Assembly: GCA_018713255.1 (NCBI GenBank) | Contig: DVFL01000002.1 | Location: forward strand, 1-64,000 | Direction of reading: 5' to 3' | From: Candidatus Cottocaccamicrobium excrementipullorum | GTDB taxonomy: Bacteria; Bacillota; Clostridia; Lachnospirales; Lachnospiraceae | DNA length: 64,000 bases | In this document: in pieces, positions 8,035 to 16,211 of the stretch | Layout of the letters: each line of letters opens with the position of its first letter | Position numbering within the stretch: the stretch's first letter is position 1 | Translations under genes and position numbers: made by a program | Notes under the pieces: generated by a model | The model's database searches: none | What the model was told of the DNA's origin: nothing | What the model saw: the letters and a program-made list of their open reading frames with translations, nothing else

Positions 8035-8424
8035 CCATAAAGAAAAAAGAATATCCGCCGTCACCGGCGGACAGCGAAGCCCCTCTCCGGCGTTATATTG
8101 GAGAAAGAAAAAGACAGCGAACAGCGGGCCGAAAGCCCCGTTCCATTCACTCGAGCCGCGTAGCAGGGTTTAGGGAAGGCACTTCCCAACAAGTTATTCG
8201 CGAGGGGAAAAATCTACAATTTTGCGGTTTTTGGAACCGTGGTAGAAACTTGCGCTGTAACTGCCGCAGACTGCCCCTGTTAGAGTTTTTCCGTACCTTA
8301 CGCCGATTATCTCCGCCGCGCTGGTTCCGTGTGGCTGTCCTGCCCCTTGACGGGGAACTGGCCGTAGCCCTTTTGTACCGAGAAAGTCGGAAACAAAGGC
8401 ATCTTTGTTCTCATTATAAATTGA
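8035..8424. other. GC-richer gap without a convincing gene; probable mobile-element relic
   Basis: The base composition rises compared with the flanking AT-rich genes. It includes a perfect CCGCCG-TCAC-CGGCGG hairpin (8055-8070) and a CCCCTTGACGGGG palindrome (around 8342-8354). The ORF at 8250-8483 is Arg/Leu-rich and resembles no family I know. Phrases such as AACAAGTTATTCGCGAGGGG look like the noncoding DNA near mobilisation regions of Clostridial elements, but I cannot prove it. Confidence 0.35.
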
Positions 8425-8844
8425 TCAAATTGCCTTTACGAAAAACATCTCCATTGGCTGCTCATGTTTTGGAATATCCATAATAATACCTCCACAATCT
8501 TTGTAGCCCAATTTTCTATAAAAATGCTGTGCTTCTTCATCAACTTGTGTAGAAGTCAACACCATATCATATCCTTTTGATTTCATATCTTCTTCCCAAT
8601 ATTCCATAAGTATTTTCCCAAACCCTTTTCCCTGACGCTTCCAATCAATGAACAACATCGTGCAAAATGGTATGTTATCCCAGAAAAGATTAAATCTTAG
8701 TAATCCTATCGGTATATTGTTTTCCAACAAAACATACCCCTGCTGATCACGAACTTTTTTCTTAAATTCATTATCAGGCAAATGTCGATCAAGCCCATAC
8801 CAAAATTTTTTGTCGCCTAACTGTACATATCTAATTTCAATCAT
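8425..8844 (-). CDS. GNAT-family N-acetyltransferase
   Basis: 139 residues (MIEIRYVQLGDKKFWYGLDR). Acetyl-CoA motif A is RQGKGFGKILMEYWEEDM and motif B is DEEAQHFYRKLGYKDCGG. Substrate unknown; the size and layout are those of small resistance-like acetyltransferases. A GGTGAG site lies before ATG 8844. Upstream it carries copy 1 of the 44-bp promoter module shared with two other genes in the window. Confidence 0.82.
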   Translation of the reverse strand: MIEIRYVQLGDKKFWYGLDRHLPDNEFKKKVRDQQGYVLLENNIPIGLLRFNLFWDNIPFCTMLFIDWKRQGKGFGKILMEYWEEDMKSKGYDMVLTSTQVDEEAQHFYRKLGYKDCGGIIMDIPKHEQPMEMFFVKAI

Positions 8845-8870
8845 AATATCTCACCATTAAATTCCAGTTT

Positions 8871-8914
8871 GTCGTTGACCACATTATACTATGAACGGCT
8901 GCTTTTGGAAATAG
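8871..8914 (-). promoter_or_regulatory. Shared 44-bp promoter module, copy 1 (GNAT gene)
   Basis: On the minus strand it contains TTTCCA, 17 bp, then TATAAT (within CATAGTATAAT), followed by a conserved downstream stretch. It aligns without gaps to 9661-9704 and 16093-16136. Each copy sits directly before a different minus-strand accessory gene. Confidence 0.65.
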
Positions 8915-9000
8915 ATGAATTTATCTGCTGCAGATTGCCCCTGTCTGGGGTTGCCCCGAAAGAAGATAATATAGACGATAACGTTTTAAGTATTCATACT

Positions 9001-9636
9001 TTAATCATGCTGAAAAATAAAATTGCCTTGATTGTATTCTAATTTAAAAATAGTGGCGTTTTTAACTTTGTCCATAGTGGATAATTGTTCTGGCGAAAAA
9101 AGATAGAATAAGGTTTTAATCGCAAAAGCATGAGTTACCACTAATATATTGCCGCCATCATCATATAATTCAGCCATATCAAAGAAAACACTTTTCAAAC
9201 GCTTTAAAATGTCTGAAAAAGGTTCTGCCATGCCTGTTGTGTCATGATGATAAATTTCCGAAGCAACATCGGCAAGACGCTTGTTTAATTCTGCAAATGA
9301 TGAAACTCCTCCTAACCATTTAGATACAGTTTGAACAAATATTGAATTATTTTCTCCCTCCATAATACCTAAGCACCATTCACGCAGCCGTCGATCATCT
9401 TGAATTTTAATGTTGTCATTCCCACTCATTGACAAAATCAATTCTGCCGTTTGTATGGCCCTAATTGTGTCACTGGTAAATACTGCTTTAAAAGCAGTAC
9501 CTTTAAGTTTATTTCCCAATTCAATCGCTGTATTATTTCCATTATCAGTAAGGGGTGAGTCACTCCAGCCTTGTGCTCTGTTTAGACTATTCAATAAAGT
9601 TTCGCCATGCCGAACAATATAAAAAGTGACAGCCAT
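9001..9636 (-). CDS. Histidine phosphatase superfamily protein (phosphoglycerate mutase-like)
   Basis: 211 residues with the catalytic FYIVRHGETLLNSLNRAQGW, the SDTIRAIQTAELIL segment and the second catalytic His in ILVVTHAFAIKTL. Such proteins dephosphorylate metabolites or act as cofactor-dependent mutase relatives; the substrate is not predictable. I chose ATG 9636 (MAVTFYIVRHG) because AGGGAGGGAAAG stands before it; the ORF start at 9657 is less well placed. It carries promoter module copy 2. Confidence 0.85.
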   Translation of the reverse strand: MAVTFYIVRHGETLLNSLNRAQGWSDSPLTDNGNNTAIELGNKLKGTAFKAVFTSDTIRAIQTAELILSMSGNDNIKIQDDRRLREWCLGIMEGENNSIFVQTVSKWLGGVSSFAELNKRLADVASEIYHHDTTGMAEPFSDILKRLKSVFFDMAELYDDGGNILVVTHAFAIKTLFYLFSPEQLSTMDKVKNATIFKLEYNQGNFIFQHD

Positions 9637-9660
9637 TCTTTCCCTCCCTATTTCCATTTT

Positions 9661-9704
9661 ATCGCTGGCTCTATTATACTATGAACGGCAGCTTTGGGGA
9701 ATAG
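9661..9704 (-). promoter_or_regulatory. Shared 44-bp promoter module, copy 2 (histidine phosphatase)
   Basis: ATCGCTGGCTCTATTATACT then ATGAACGGCAGCTTTGGGGA on plus. Reversed, it gives TTCCCC, 17 bp, TATAAT. It begins 24 bp before the chosen start codon, so the mRNA leader would be short. Confidence 0.65.
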
Positions 9705-9798
9705 CGAAATAAGCCGGTCTTAATCCTAACGTACTAATTGTCATAAATAGGAAAAGGCAGCGGCAATAGGCTCCGCTGCCCTTCATGTGGATATGTTC

Positions 9799-10194
9799 TT
9801 ACAGCTCAATCACTTCCGGCTCGGCAGTAAATGAATAAATGGCTGCCGTACCACGCTCGAAGTAAAACACGGTCATCAGGTTATCGTCCACTGTGTACAT
9901 GCTGCTCAAAGCTGCTTTGTTGTCGTTCATCATGGCGACGCGGGCTTCCCGGCGGGTGTCCTCTTTGACTTCACCCTCAACGCGGATCCAGGTTCCTTTG
10001 TGCATGCCGCAGATTTCCACCTTGCCATTGGCTTTCATCTGCTGATAAACCTTTTTCTGGTTGTTGGTGACGAGGTACAGTTTCCCTTCAAATTCGCAGA
10101 CAGCACCAAAGGGACGCACATGGGGCTGACCATTCTCATCGGTGGCGAGATAAAACGTACCGCAGGACTTTAAATATTCGGTTGCTTTGTTCAT
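9799..10194 (-). CDS. Pyridoxamine 5'-phosphate oxidase-fold flavoprotein
   Basis: 131 residues (MNKATEYLKSCGTFYLATDE; RPFGAVCEFEGKLYLVTNNQ; GTWIRVEGEVKEDTRREARV). Same family as 4688-5089. ATG 10194 is chosen because AAGGAG lies 8 bp upstream; the ORF start at 10212 is inside that leader. It is divergent from an HxlR regulator with a 122-bp shared promoter region, the typical layout of HxlR-controlled oxidoreductase genes, so the neighbour is its likely repressor or activator. Confidence 0.83.
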   Translation of the reverse strand: MNKATEYLKSCGTFYLATDENGQPHVRPFGAVCEFEGKLYLVTNNQKKVYQQMKANGKVEICGMHKGTWIRVEGEVKEDTRREARVAMMNDNKAALSSMYTVDDNLMTVFYFERGTAAIYSFTAEPEVIEL

Positions 10195-10229
10195 GGTGAA
10201 AACTCCTTTCAAGATTCCTGTTGTGTTTT

Positions 10230-10300
10230 TCCTGTTTGTGAGTATAATTATATCTTACAAGCTTGAAATAGCAAGTACGATATTTATTGATACCAGTATC
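10230..10300. promoter_or_regulatory. Divergent promoter region with HxlR operator candidate
   Basis: For the minus-strand PNPOx gene, TTGCTA, 16 bp and TATAAT can be read. A perfect palindrome GATAC-CA-GTATC (10289-10300) lies 16 bp before the HxlR start codon, overlapping the start of its ribosome binding region. Autoregulation by HxlR through this site is an inference. Confidence 0.5.
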
Positions 10301-10316
10301 AGGAAGGAACGTATCT

Positions 10317-10664
10317 ATGGAGAAAAAGAATCTATTCGGGAAATGCCCCTATGTTACAGCCCAAAAAGTTTTAACAGGCAAATGGTCGATGTACATCATG
10401 TATCTGCTGTCCGAAGGGCCCGTCCGATTTAATGAATTACAGCGGCGGATGCCGGAAGAAATGACACATACTACACTGTCTCGGCAATTAAAAAACCTTG
10501 AAAATGAAGGGTTGATTGTTCGAAAAGAGTATCAGCAGATTCCGCCGAAAGTAGAATATTGTCTGAGTGAAATTGGAGAGAAATTCAAGGACGTGCTGTC
10601 TGTGCTTGAAGTGTGGGGGAACGATTATATTCAGTATCTAAATAAAAAACAGTCAATTCTGTGA
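10317..10664 (+). CDS. HxlR-family winged-helix transcriptional regulator
   Basis: 115 residues: LFGKCPYVTAQKVLTGKWSM, then the winged helix FNELQRRMPEEMTHTTLSRQ and KEYQQIPPKVEYCLSEIGE, the HxlR hallmark. Cys10 (GKCPY) sits where redox-sensing members of the family (YodB, HypR) carry their reactive Cys, so thiol stress sensing is possible. Start ATG 10317 follows AGGAAGGAAC; the ORF start at 10287 has no RBS. It is divergent from a flavoprotein gene that it probably controls. Confidence 0.88.
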   Translation: MEKKNLFGKCPYVTAQKVLTGKWSMYIMYLLSEGPVRFNELQRRMPEEMTHTTLSRQLKNLENEGLIVRKEYQQIPPKVEYCLSEIGEKFKDVLSVLEVWGNDYIQYLNKKQSIL

Positions 10665-10785
10665 AGATTGCGCCGCCCCCCCCTTTGTTAGCCGCATCTC
10701 TTCCGCTTCCGTCCCCCGTCTTTCCTCTGCTATTTGACAGAGGTGGACAGGGAACGGGAAATTTCACCTCCCTTTTTCCCAATGA

Positions 10786-11014
10786 TTAAATAAGCTTAGT
10801 TATTATTTCTACGGTTGACTCTATCCCGTAATATGAGCTGCAGATACAAAAATCGTAATTTTCAGCCATCCCCCACGTCTTGCCAGTTATACTTTTATAA
10901 TAGTTACTCCGATTTCTGTCATTTTTGCCGATCATCTTTACGGCTTCAGCTTCTGTGACGCCATATTTGTCCTTCTGGAATTTGTCTTAAGGTAACGTAG
11001 GTATAGTTCTTCAT
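10786..11014 (-). pseudogene. Cytidylate-kinase-like protein, C-terminal remnant with frameshift
   Basis: The minus strand reads YGVTEAEAVKMIGKNDRNRS, NYYKSITGKTWGMAENYDFC and SYYGIESTVEIITKLI then TAA, matching the C-terminal part of cytidylate-kinase-like proteins (PF13189). An ATG at 11014 with a GAGGAG site gives MKNYTYVTLR in another frame; removing one A near 10989 would join the two. The kinase P-loop is missing. It may be a decayed gene or a very short frameshifted one. The ORF track has nothing here. Confidence 0.5.
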
Positions 11015-11327
11015 GATTTTTCTCCTCTTCAATCTCTTTACCGGTGTTTCTGCCTGCAAGTACTATTTTCCTGGAATCAAGAATAACGAAATGAAAATTT
11101 TAAGTCAAGCCTTATTTTGGTTGTTGTGATTTCTGAAAGTTTGCAATATAATGAATTTTACAAAGGCAAATTTGAACAGCCAGCCGGAACCGGCTGGCTG
11201 AAATAATGTCAGAAACAATTTTAGCACCGATTTACAGAAGAAACGTTCCGACTAATCACAAGAGCTTCTTAACAGCTGATAAACAAAAGATTTCAGAACG
11301 GGCATAGAGCAAGGATGGCGAAAATAA
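11015..11327. other. Unassigned AT-rich spacer before the response regulator
   Basis: No open frame of note and no recognisable RNA. It contains the 24-bp palindrome described separately and the leader of the response-regulator gene. A clear promoter could not be picked. Confidence 0.4.
11177..11200. repeat. Perfect 24-bp palindrome
   Basis: CAGCCAGCCGG-AA-CCGGCTGGCTG has 11-bp perfect arms. There is no U-tract on either side, so it is an unlikely intrinsic terminator. It lies 127 bp before the response regulator and could be a protein binding site or a strong mRNA hairpin. Confidence 0.55.
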
Positions 11328-12020
11328 ATGAAACATATTTTTTTGGTGGAAGACGATTTAAGTTTAATTCATGGCTTGTCCTTTGCAATCAAAAAGCAAG
11401 GCTATGAACTGACAATTGCCCGCACCAGTTTGGAGGCTGAGCAGCTGTGGGCAAACGGCAATTATGATCTGGTGATTTTGGATGTGACATTGCCGGACGG
11501 TTCAGGTTTCGACCTGTGCCAAAAAATCCGATCATCTTCCAAGATACCCATTATGTTTTTGACGGCGGCTGACGAGGAAACCGATATGATTATGGGCCTT
11601 GACATTGGCGGCGATGACTATATGACGAAACCATTTAAGCTGGCAGTGTTTCTTTCCAGAGTCAATGCCCTGCTGCGCCGCAGCGAAAATTTTAATCAAA
11701 GACAGACTGAGCCAGAACTGCAATCCAATGGCATACGAGTTCAGTTTCTCAAACAAAATGTTACCAAAAACGGAGTTCCCCTCAGCCTTACGGCCAATGA
11801 ATATAAACTGCTGTGCCTGTTGATGGAAAATCCCAATATTGTTCTCTCCTCGGAGCAAATTTTGAGTAAGCTCTGGGATTGCGAGGAAAAATATATTGAC
11901 AATAATTCTCTGACCGTTTACATCCGCCGGCTCCGCAAAAAAATTGAAGATAACCCTGCCGATCCGCAAAAGATAGTGACCGTCCGTCGCATGGGATATA
12001 AATGGAACACGGCAAAATGA
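11328..12020 (+). CDS. OmpR-family response regulator
   Basis: 230 residues: receiver domain with the acidic pocket VEDD, phospho-acceptor Asp52 (LVILDVTLPDG), Thr/Lys switch (LTAADEE, MTKPFK), then a PhoB-type winged helix (LTANEYKLLCLLMENPNIVL; NNSLTVYIRRLRKKIED; GYKWNTAK). It is followed after 8 bp by its kinase. The pair precedes an ATPase/permease exporter, the arrangement of Bce-type peptide-stress modules, so it probably activates the exporter operon at 13172. Confidence 0.92.
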   Translation: MKHIFLVEDDLSLIHGLSFAIKKQGYELTIARTSLEAEQLWANGNYDLVILDVTLPDGSGFDLCQKIRSSSKIPIMFLTAADEETDMIMGLDIGGDDYMTKPFKLAVFLSRVNALLRRSENFNQRQTEPELQSNGIRVQFLKQNVTKNGVPLSLTANEYKLLCLLMENPNIVLSSEQILSKLWDCEEKYIDNNSLTVYIRRLRKKIEDNPADPQKIVTVRRMGYKWNTAK

Positions 12021-12028
12021 GGTGAACC

Positions 12029-13066
12029 ATGAAAATACTGGTCAATCGAAAAATCAAACATCTATTTCTATACGTGCTGCTGGCATCAGCGGCTTTCACC
12101 GCAGTCTCTGTTCTCGTGATTTGCCTGGGGCTGAAAAATACAGCCTTTTTTGTGGTATTGGCTGCTCTGTTGATGACGCTTATGGTTTTTGCTGCCCTTT
12201 ATTGGTATTTTCAAGATCAAAGCAAAACCATGAATGAAGCTATATCACAGATCCGAGAATATATTGCCGGAAACCGAGATGCCCGTATCGAATGCGATGA
12301 TGAGGGCGATCTCTGCCGGCTGTTCCATGAGGTCAATTCTTTAGTTACGATTTTAAATGCTCACGCTGAAAACGAAGAACGAGCGAAAATTTTTATGAAG
12401 GAGACAATCTCTGATATTTCTCATCAGTTGAAAACGCCATTGACCGCGCTTAACATTTATAATGGGTTAATACAGCAGGAGTCAAACCATAATCCGGAGC
12501 TGAAAGAATTTGCCGCCCTCTCCGAACAGGAGTTGGAGCGAATTGAAAATCTTGTCCAAAACCTTTTGAAAATTGCCAAACTGGACGCGGGAACTATTAT
12601 CCTGGAAAAGAAGAGCCAAAATGTTGCAGGCATGATGAGATATCTGGAAAAACGCTTCGCCTATCAGGCACAGCAGCAGGAAAAAACGATTATTCTCTCT
12701 GGAAATGAAGAAGCTGCTCTTTTCTGCGATCAGACCTGGCTGATCGAGGCAATCAGCAATATCGTTAAAAATGCTTTTGATCATACAGAGCCTGGCGCCG
12801 TTATCCGCATTACATGGCGTGCTTTCGCTTCTGTTGTCCAGATTGTCATAAGTGATAATGGCTGCGGCATCCACCCGGAGGATCTGCTTCACATTTTCAA
12901 GCGGTTTTACCGCAGCCGTTTTTCAAATGATCCCCATGGAATCGGGCTGGGCCTGCCGCTGGCAAAAGCGATTATAGAGAAACATAACGGAACGATTGAG
13001 GTGAACAGCACGTTAGGTGTGGGAACAACCTTTACCATCAATTTTTTGAATCCTACAAAATTGTAG
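12029..13066 (+). CDS. Membrane sensor histidine kinase
   Basis: 345 residues. Two membrane segments (~12-34 and ~38-60) are joined by an extremely short extracellular loop, so the kinase has almost no external sensor domain. A linker follows, then HisKA with His132 (SDISHQLKTPLTAL) and HATPase (N box NIVKNAFDHTEPG, GCGIHPEDL, GIGLGLPLAKAI). Such intramembrane-sensing kinases often read the flux state of a partner ABC transporter. GAGGTG precedes ATG 12029. The stop codon lies inside a terminator-like hairpin. Confidence 0.9.
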   Translation: MKILVNRKIKHLFLYVLLASAAFTAVSVLVICLGLKNTAFFVVLAALLMTLMVFAALYWYFQDQSKTMNEAISQIREYIAGNRDARIECDDEGDLCRLFHEVNSLVTILNAHAENEERAKIFMKETISDISHQLKTPLTALNIYNGLIQQESNHNPELKEFAALSEQELERIENLVQNLLKIAKLDAGTIILEKKSQNVAGMMRYLEKRFAYQAQQQEKTIILSGNEEAALFCDQTWLIEAISNIVKNAFDHTEPGAVIRITWRAFASVVQIVISDNGCGIHPEDLLHIFKRFYRSRFSNDPHGIGLGLPLAKAIIEKHNGTIEVNSTLGVGTTFTINFLNPTKL

Positions 13067-13073
13067 GATTTTT
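13049..13073 (+). terminator. Hairpin terminator overlapping the kinase stop codon
   Basis: AATCCTACAA-AA-TTGTAGGATT is a perfect 10-bp-arm hairpin followed by TTTG. The TAG stop is within the second arm. It separates the regulator pair from the exporter genes, implying that the latter have their own promoter in 13074-13171. Confidence 0.6.
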
Positions 13074-13171
13074 GTCATCATACAGTAAGATTGACGTGCT
13101 ACTCTTTCTATATCATTGGCATTTCTCCTGCATACTGATATGAACAAAAACAGAAAGAGGGATTACGCAAT

Positions 13172-13855
13172 ATGGATTTGTTAGAGGTTAAGAATATATC
13201 AAAAAATTACGGGACAGGTGAAACTGTGGTTCATGCGTTGAAAAATGCTGACTTTTCCGTTCCCAAGGGTGAGTTTGTTGCGATTGTGGGCGAGTCCGGC
13301 TCCGGAAAAAGCACGCTGCTGAATATGATCGGCGCCTTGGATACTCCCACTTCAGGGAAGGTGTTCATTGACGGCAAAGATATTTTCTCAATGAAAGAAC
13401 ATAGCCTGACCGTATTCCGCCGCCGGAACATTGGTTTCATCTTTCAAAGTTTTAACTTGATTCCAGAATTGACGGTGGAACAGAATATGATCTTCCCGGT
13501 GCTGCTGGACTACCAGAAGCCTGATAAAAAGTATCTGGAGGAACTGCTGACGGTACTTGGATTAACAGAACGGCGCAGTCATCTGCCCAGCCAGCTTTCC
13601 GGCGGCCAACAACAGCGTGCAGCAATAGGCCGTGCACTAATTGCCCGCCCGGCACTGATTCTGGCTGATGAACCGACTGGAAATTTAGACACCCAAAACA
13701 CCAGCGAAGTAATGGCTCTGCTGAAAGAAGCCTCCCGGCTGTATCAACAGACTATTGTGATGATTACCCACAGCCAGAACATCGCTCAGACTGCAGACCG
13801 CATCCTGCAGGTGTCGGACGGCGTAGTAACCGATTTGGGGAGGTGCCGAGGATGA
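13172..13855 (+). CDS. ABC exporter ATP-binding protein (MacB/BceA-type)
   Basis: 227 residues with Walker [11 protein letters not shown]-loop [12 protein letters not shown], signature [15 protein letters not shown] and Walker [15 protein letters not shown], followed by the H-loop ITHSQ. The LDT-QNT segment and length match ATPases that drive FtsX-like permeases. It overlaps the permease gene by ATGA. With the upstream two-component system it likely exports or detoxifies a membrane-active compound, or delivers a mechanochemical signal; substrate unknown. Confidence 0.92.
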   Translation: MDLLEVKNISKNYGTGETVVHALKNADFSVPKGEFVAIVGESGSGKSTLLNMIGALDTPTSGKVFIDGKDIFSMKEHSLTVFRRRNIGFIFQSFNLIPELTVEQNMIFPVLLDYQKPDKKYLEELLTVLGLTERRSHLPSQLSGGQQQRAAIGRALIARPALILADEPTGNLDTQNTSEVMALLKEASRLYQQTIVMITHSQNIAQTADRILQVSDGVVTDLGRCRG

Positions 13856-15669
13856 AAAGCTATTTAAGTTTAATCCCAATCTCTGCAAAAATTCACCGGC
13901 GGCAAAACCGTATGACGCTGCTCTGCATTATTTTCGCTGTGTTCATGGTTACGGCAATTTTCAGTATGGCGGAAATAGGGATTCGAATGGAGCAGCTCCG
14001 GCTGTCAGATAAACATGAGGATTTTTCATTTCTGGAAAGTTTGACAGGCACTGCAATGGGACAAACATTGTTGATGACAGCAATCGCAATGTTTCTTCTG
14101 GTCTTGATTGCTGGGATATTGATGATCTCCAGCAGCATTAACAGCAGTGTATCGCAGCGCACCCAGTTCTTTGGCATGATGCGCTGCATCGGCATGAGCA
14201 GGCAGCAGATCATCCGCTTTGTCTGTTTGGAATCTTTAAATTGGTGCAAAACTGCTATTCCCATTGGTTTGCTCTCGGGAATTTTGATGTCCTGGATACT
14301 ATCCGCCGCTTTGCGTTTTCTTGTAGGGGAAGAATTCTCGAATATTCCGCTGTTTAACATCAGCGGTATTGGAATTGTCAGCGGTATTTTGGTGGGGATA
14401 ATTACCGTCCTGTTAGCGGCAAGGACTCCAGCCAAACATGCGGCAAGCGTTTCTCCTATTGCAGCGGTTTCTGGAAATTCTGAAAAGACAAAAACGTCCT
14501 TCAGCTCTGTTCACACAGGTTTTCTTAAGATTGAAACGGCGCTGGGGATTCATCATGCAGCAGCTGCAAAGAAAAACCTGGTTTTAATGGCGGGATCCTT
14601 TGCATTAAGTATCATTCTGTTTTTGAGCTTTTCTGTCCTGATTGATTTTGTGGATCACCTGATGCCCCAGTCAGCGGCCGCTTCTGATCTCGACATTTCA
14701 AGCAGTGATGGATCCAATTCTATTGACTGCGCTTTAAGGCAGACACTGGCCAATATGGACGGGGTCAAACAGGTCTATGGACGCAGAAGTAGCTTTGATG
14801 TTGCCGCCGGTCTGGATGGGGACACAGCTCTTTCCGGCGCTGTGGATCTGGTTTCCTTTGACGATTTTGACTTGAAAGCTCTCCGCAAGGATGGTACTCT
14901 CTGCAGGGGAAGTAATTTGTCAAAGGTCTTTGGTGACAGCAAGTATGTTCTGGCGACCTGGGATCAAAACAGTTCCTTGGATATAGGCGATTCCGTCATT
15001 GTAGGAAATGAGCAGCTTACGATTGCTGGATTGTTGAACTATGACCCATTCAGCGAAAATGGCCTTGCTGGCGGGAAAATTACCCTGATTACATCGGATG
15101 AGACCTTTGCTCGACTGACTGGTATTTTTGATTATTCACTCATGCTAATTCAGACAGATTCCGATGTGACAGATGAGGATATCGCTGCTATCCGCCGAGT
15201 CGTGGAAGAAAATGGTTATACAATGACTGACAAACGGGATCAACGGACATCCGGCACTTACCTTGCTTTTGTTGTCTGTATTTATGCTTTCCTTGGCATC
15301 ATTACGCTGGTTGCCGTGCTGAATATCTCAAACAGTATCTCCATGAGCGTATCCTCCCGCATCAAACAGTATGGTTCGATGCGGGCAGTGGGCATGGATG
15401 GACGCCAGCTTTTTAAAATGATTCTGGCAGAAGCTTTTACTTATGCTTTTGGGGGCTGCGTCATGGGATGCGCAGTTGGCCTGCCCTTCAGCAAAATCAT
15501 GTACGATTTCCTGATCACGGCTCATTTTCCCTATGCTTCCTGGGCCCTGCCGGTCAAGCCGCTGGCTGTTATTGTTCTGTTTGTCATCGCCACAGCAGTA
15601 TTCGCCGCCTATTTTCCGGCTAAAGGCATACGGACAGTTTCAATAGCGGAAACCATCAATGAATTGTAA
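13852..15669 (+). CDS. FtsX-domain ABC exporter permease
   Basis: About 605 residues with eight predicted membrane segments in two FtsX units: one N-terminal (TLLMTAIAMFLLVLIAGILM, SQRTQFFGMMRCIGMSRQQI) and one C-terminal (LAFVVCIYAFLGIITLVAVL, SSRIKQYGSMRAVGMDGRQL). An external domain of about 190 residues lies between membrane segments 5 and 6. I start at ATG 13852 rather than the GTG at 13843, because GGGGAGG and the ATGA overlap with the ATPase stop support it. It ends 14 bp from a convergent VOC gene. Confidence 0.9.
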   Translation: MKSYLSLIPISAKIHRRQNRMTLLCIIFAVFMVTAIFSMAEIGIRMEQLRLSDKHEDFSFLESLTGTAMGQTLLMTAIAMFLLVLIAGILMISSSINSSVSQRTQFFGMMRCIGMSRQQIIRFVCLESLNWCKTAIPIGLLSGILMSWILSAALRFLVGEEFSNIPLFNISGIGIVSGILVGIITVLLAARTPAKHAASVSPIAAVSGNSEKTKTSFSSVHTGFLKIETALGIHHAAAAKKNLVLMAGSFALSIILFLSFSVLIDFVDHLMPQSAAASDLDISSSDGSNSIDCALRQTLANMDGVKQVYGRRSSFDVAAGLDGDTALSGAVDLVSFDDFDLKALRKDGTLCRGSNLSKVFGDSKYVLATWDQNSSLDIGDSVIVGNEQLTIAGLLNYDPFSENGLAGGKITLITSDETFARLTGIFDYSLMLIQTDSDVTDEDIAAIRRVVEENGYTMTDKRDQRTSGTYLAFVVCIYAFLGIITLVAVLNISNSISMSVSSRIKQYGSMRAVGMDGRQLFKMILAEAFTYAFGGCVMGCAVGLPFSKIMYDFLITAHFPYASWALPVKPLAVIVLFVIATAVFAAYFPAKGIRTVSIAETINEL

Positions 15670-15683
15670 GGGATAGCCAAAGA

Positions 15684-16067
15684 TTATCTCCCTTCATTCT
15701 GCATCGGCGTTCCAACTTCAATTAAATTCCCGTCTAAATCATAAAAACGGATCACTTTCTGACCCCAGTGATGAAGGATAAGCCGATTGACGTATTGAAT
15801 GGAGGGATATAATTTTTCCAATTTTTCAATGAATGCTTCAATGTTTTGTTCTTCAAAATACAGTTCACAAGAATTGCTTTTTGGAATAATCTCTTTTCCT
15901 AAAAAATCTCTCCAAATGCTTTCCTCCTGGAGAACAAGACCTTCCGTTAAGATCATATTTCCCTTTTGATCCAATATTGTATCCAATCCAAACAAATCAT
16001 GATAAAATTTTTTTGATTTTTCAATATCTTTCACAACGATCAAAATATTCCTTAATTTCATTGCCAA
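15684..16067 (-). CDS. VOC-family protein (glyoxalase/bleomycin-resistance fold)
   Basis: 127 residues: KLRNILIVVKDIEKSKKFYH, LFGLDTILDQKGNMILTEGL, and the closing strand KVIRFYDLDGNLIEVGTPM with the metal-binding Glu. This is the standard VOC double beta-alpha-beta-beta-beta layout. Members are dioxygenases, glyoxalases or antibiotic-binding proteins; no substrate can be inferred. GGAGGAATATTGGCA precedes the ATG. It carries promoter module copy 3. Confidence 0.82.
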   Translation of the reverse strand: MAMKLRNILIVVKDIEKSKKFYHDLFGLDTILDQKGNMILTEGLVLQEESIWRDFLGKEIIPKSNSCELYFEEQNIEAFIEKLEKLYPSIQYVNRLILHHWGQKVIRFYDLDGNLIEVGTPMQNEGR

Positions 16068-16092
16068 TATTCCTCCAAAATCTTACACATTT

Positions 16093-16136
16093 ATCGCTGA
16101 GTCTATTATACTATGATTAAGTGCGTTTGAAAATAA
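16093..16136 (-). promoter_or_regulatory. Shared 44-bp promoter module, copy 3 (VOC gene)
   Basis: ATCGCTGAGTCTATTATACT then ATGATTAAGTGCGTTTGAAA on plus. Reversed: TTTTCA, 17 bp, TATAAT. It matches copy 2 at nearly every base from the -10 box through the downstream ATCGCTG element and diverges in the spacer. Confidence 0.65.
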
Positions 16137-16211
16137 AGGAAATAGTAATTGATGCCGTTATGCCTTTATGCCAGAACAGATTTCTGTGCTGTGATAGTGA
16201 TCCTTTCGATT

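Noticed and set aside
8055-8070. Terminator after the zinc-ribbon gene
   Set aside because: The hairpin is perfect but no U-tract follows on either strand.
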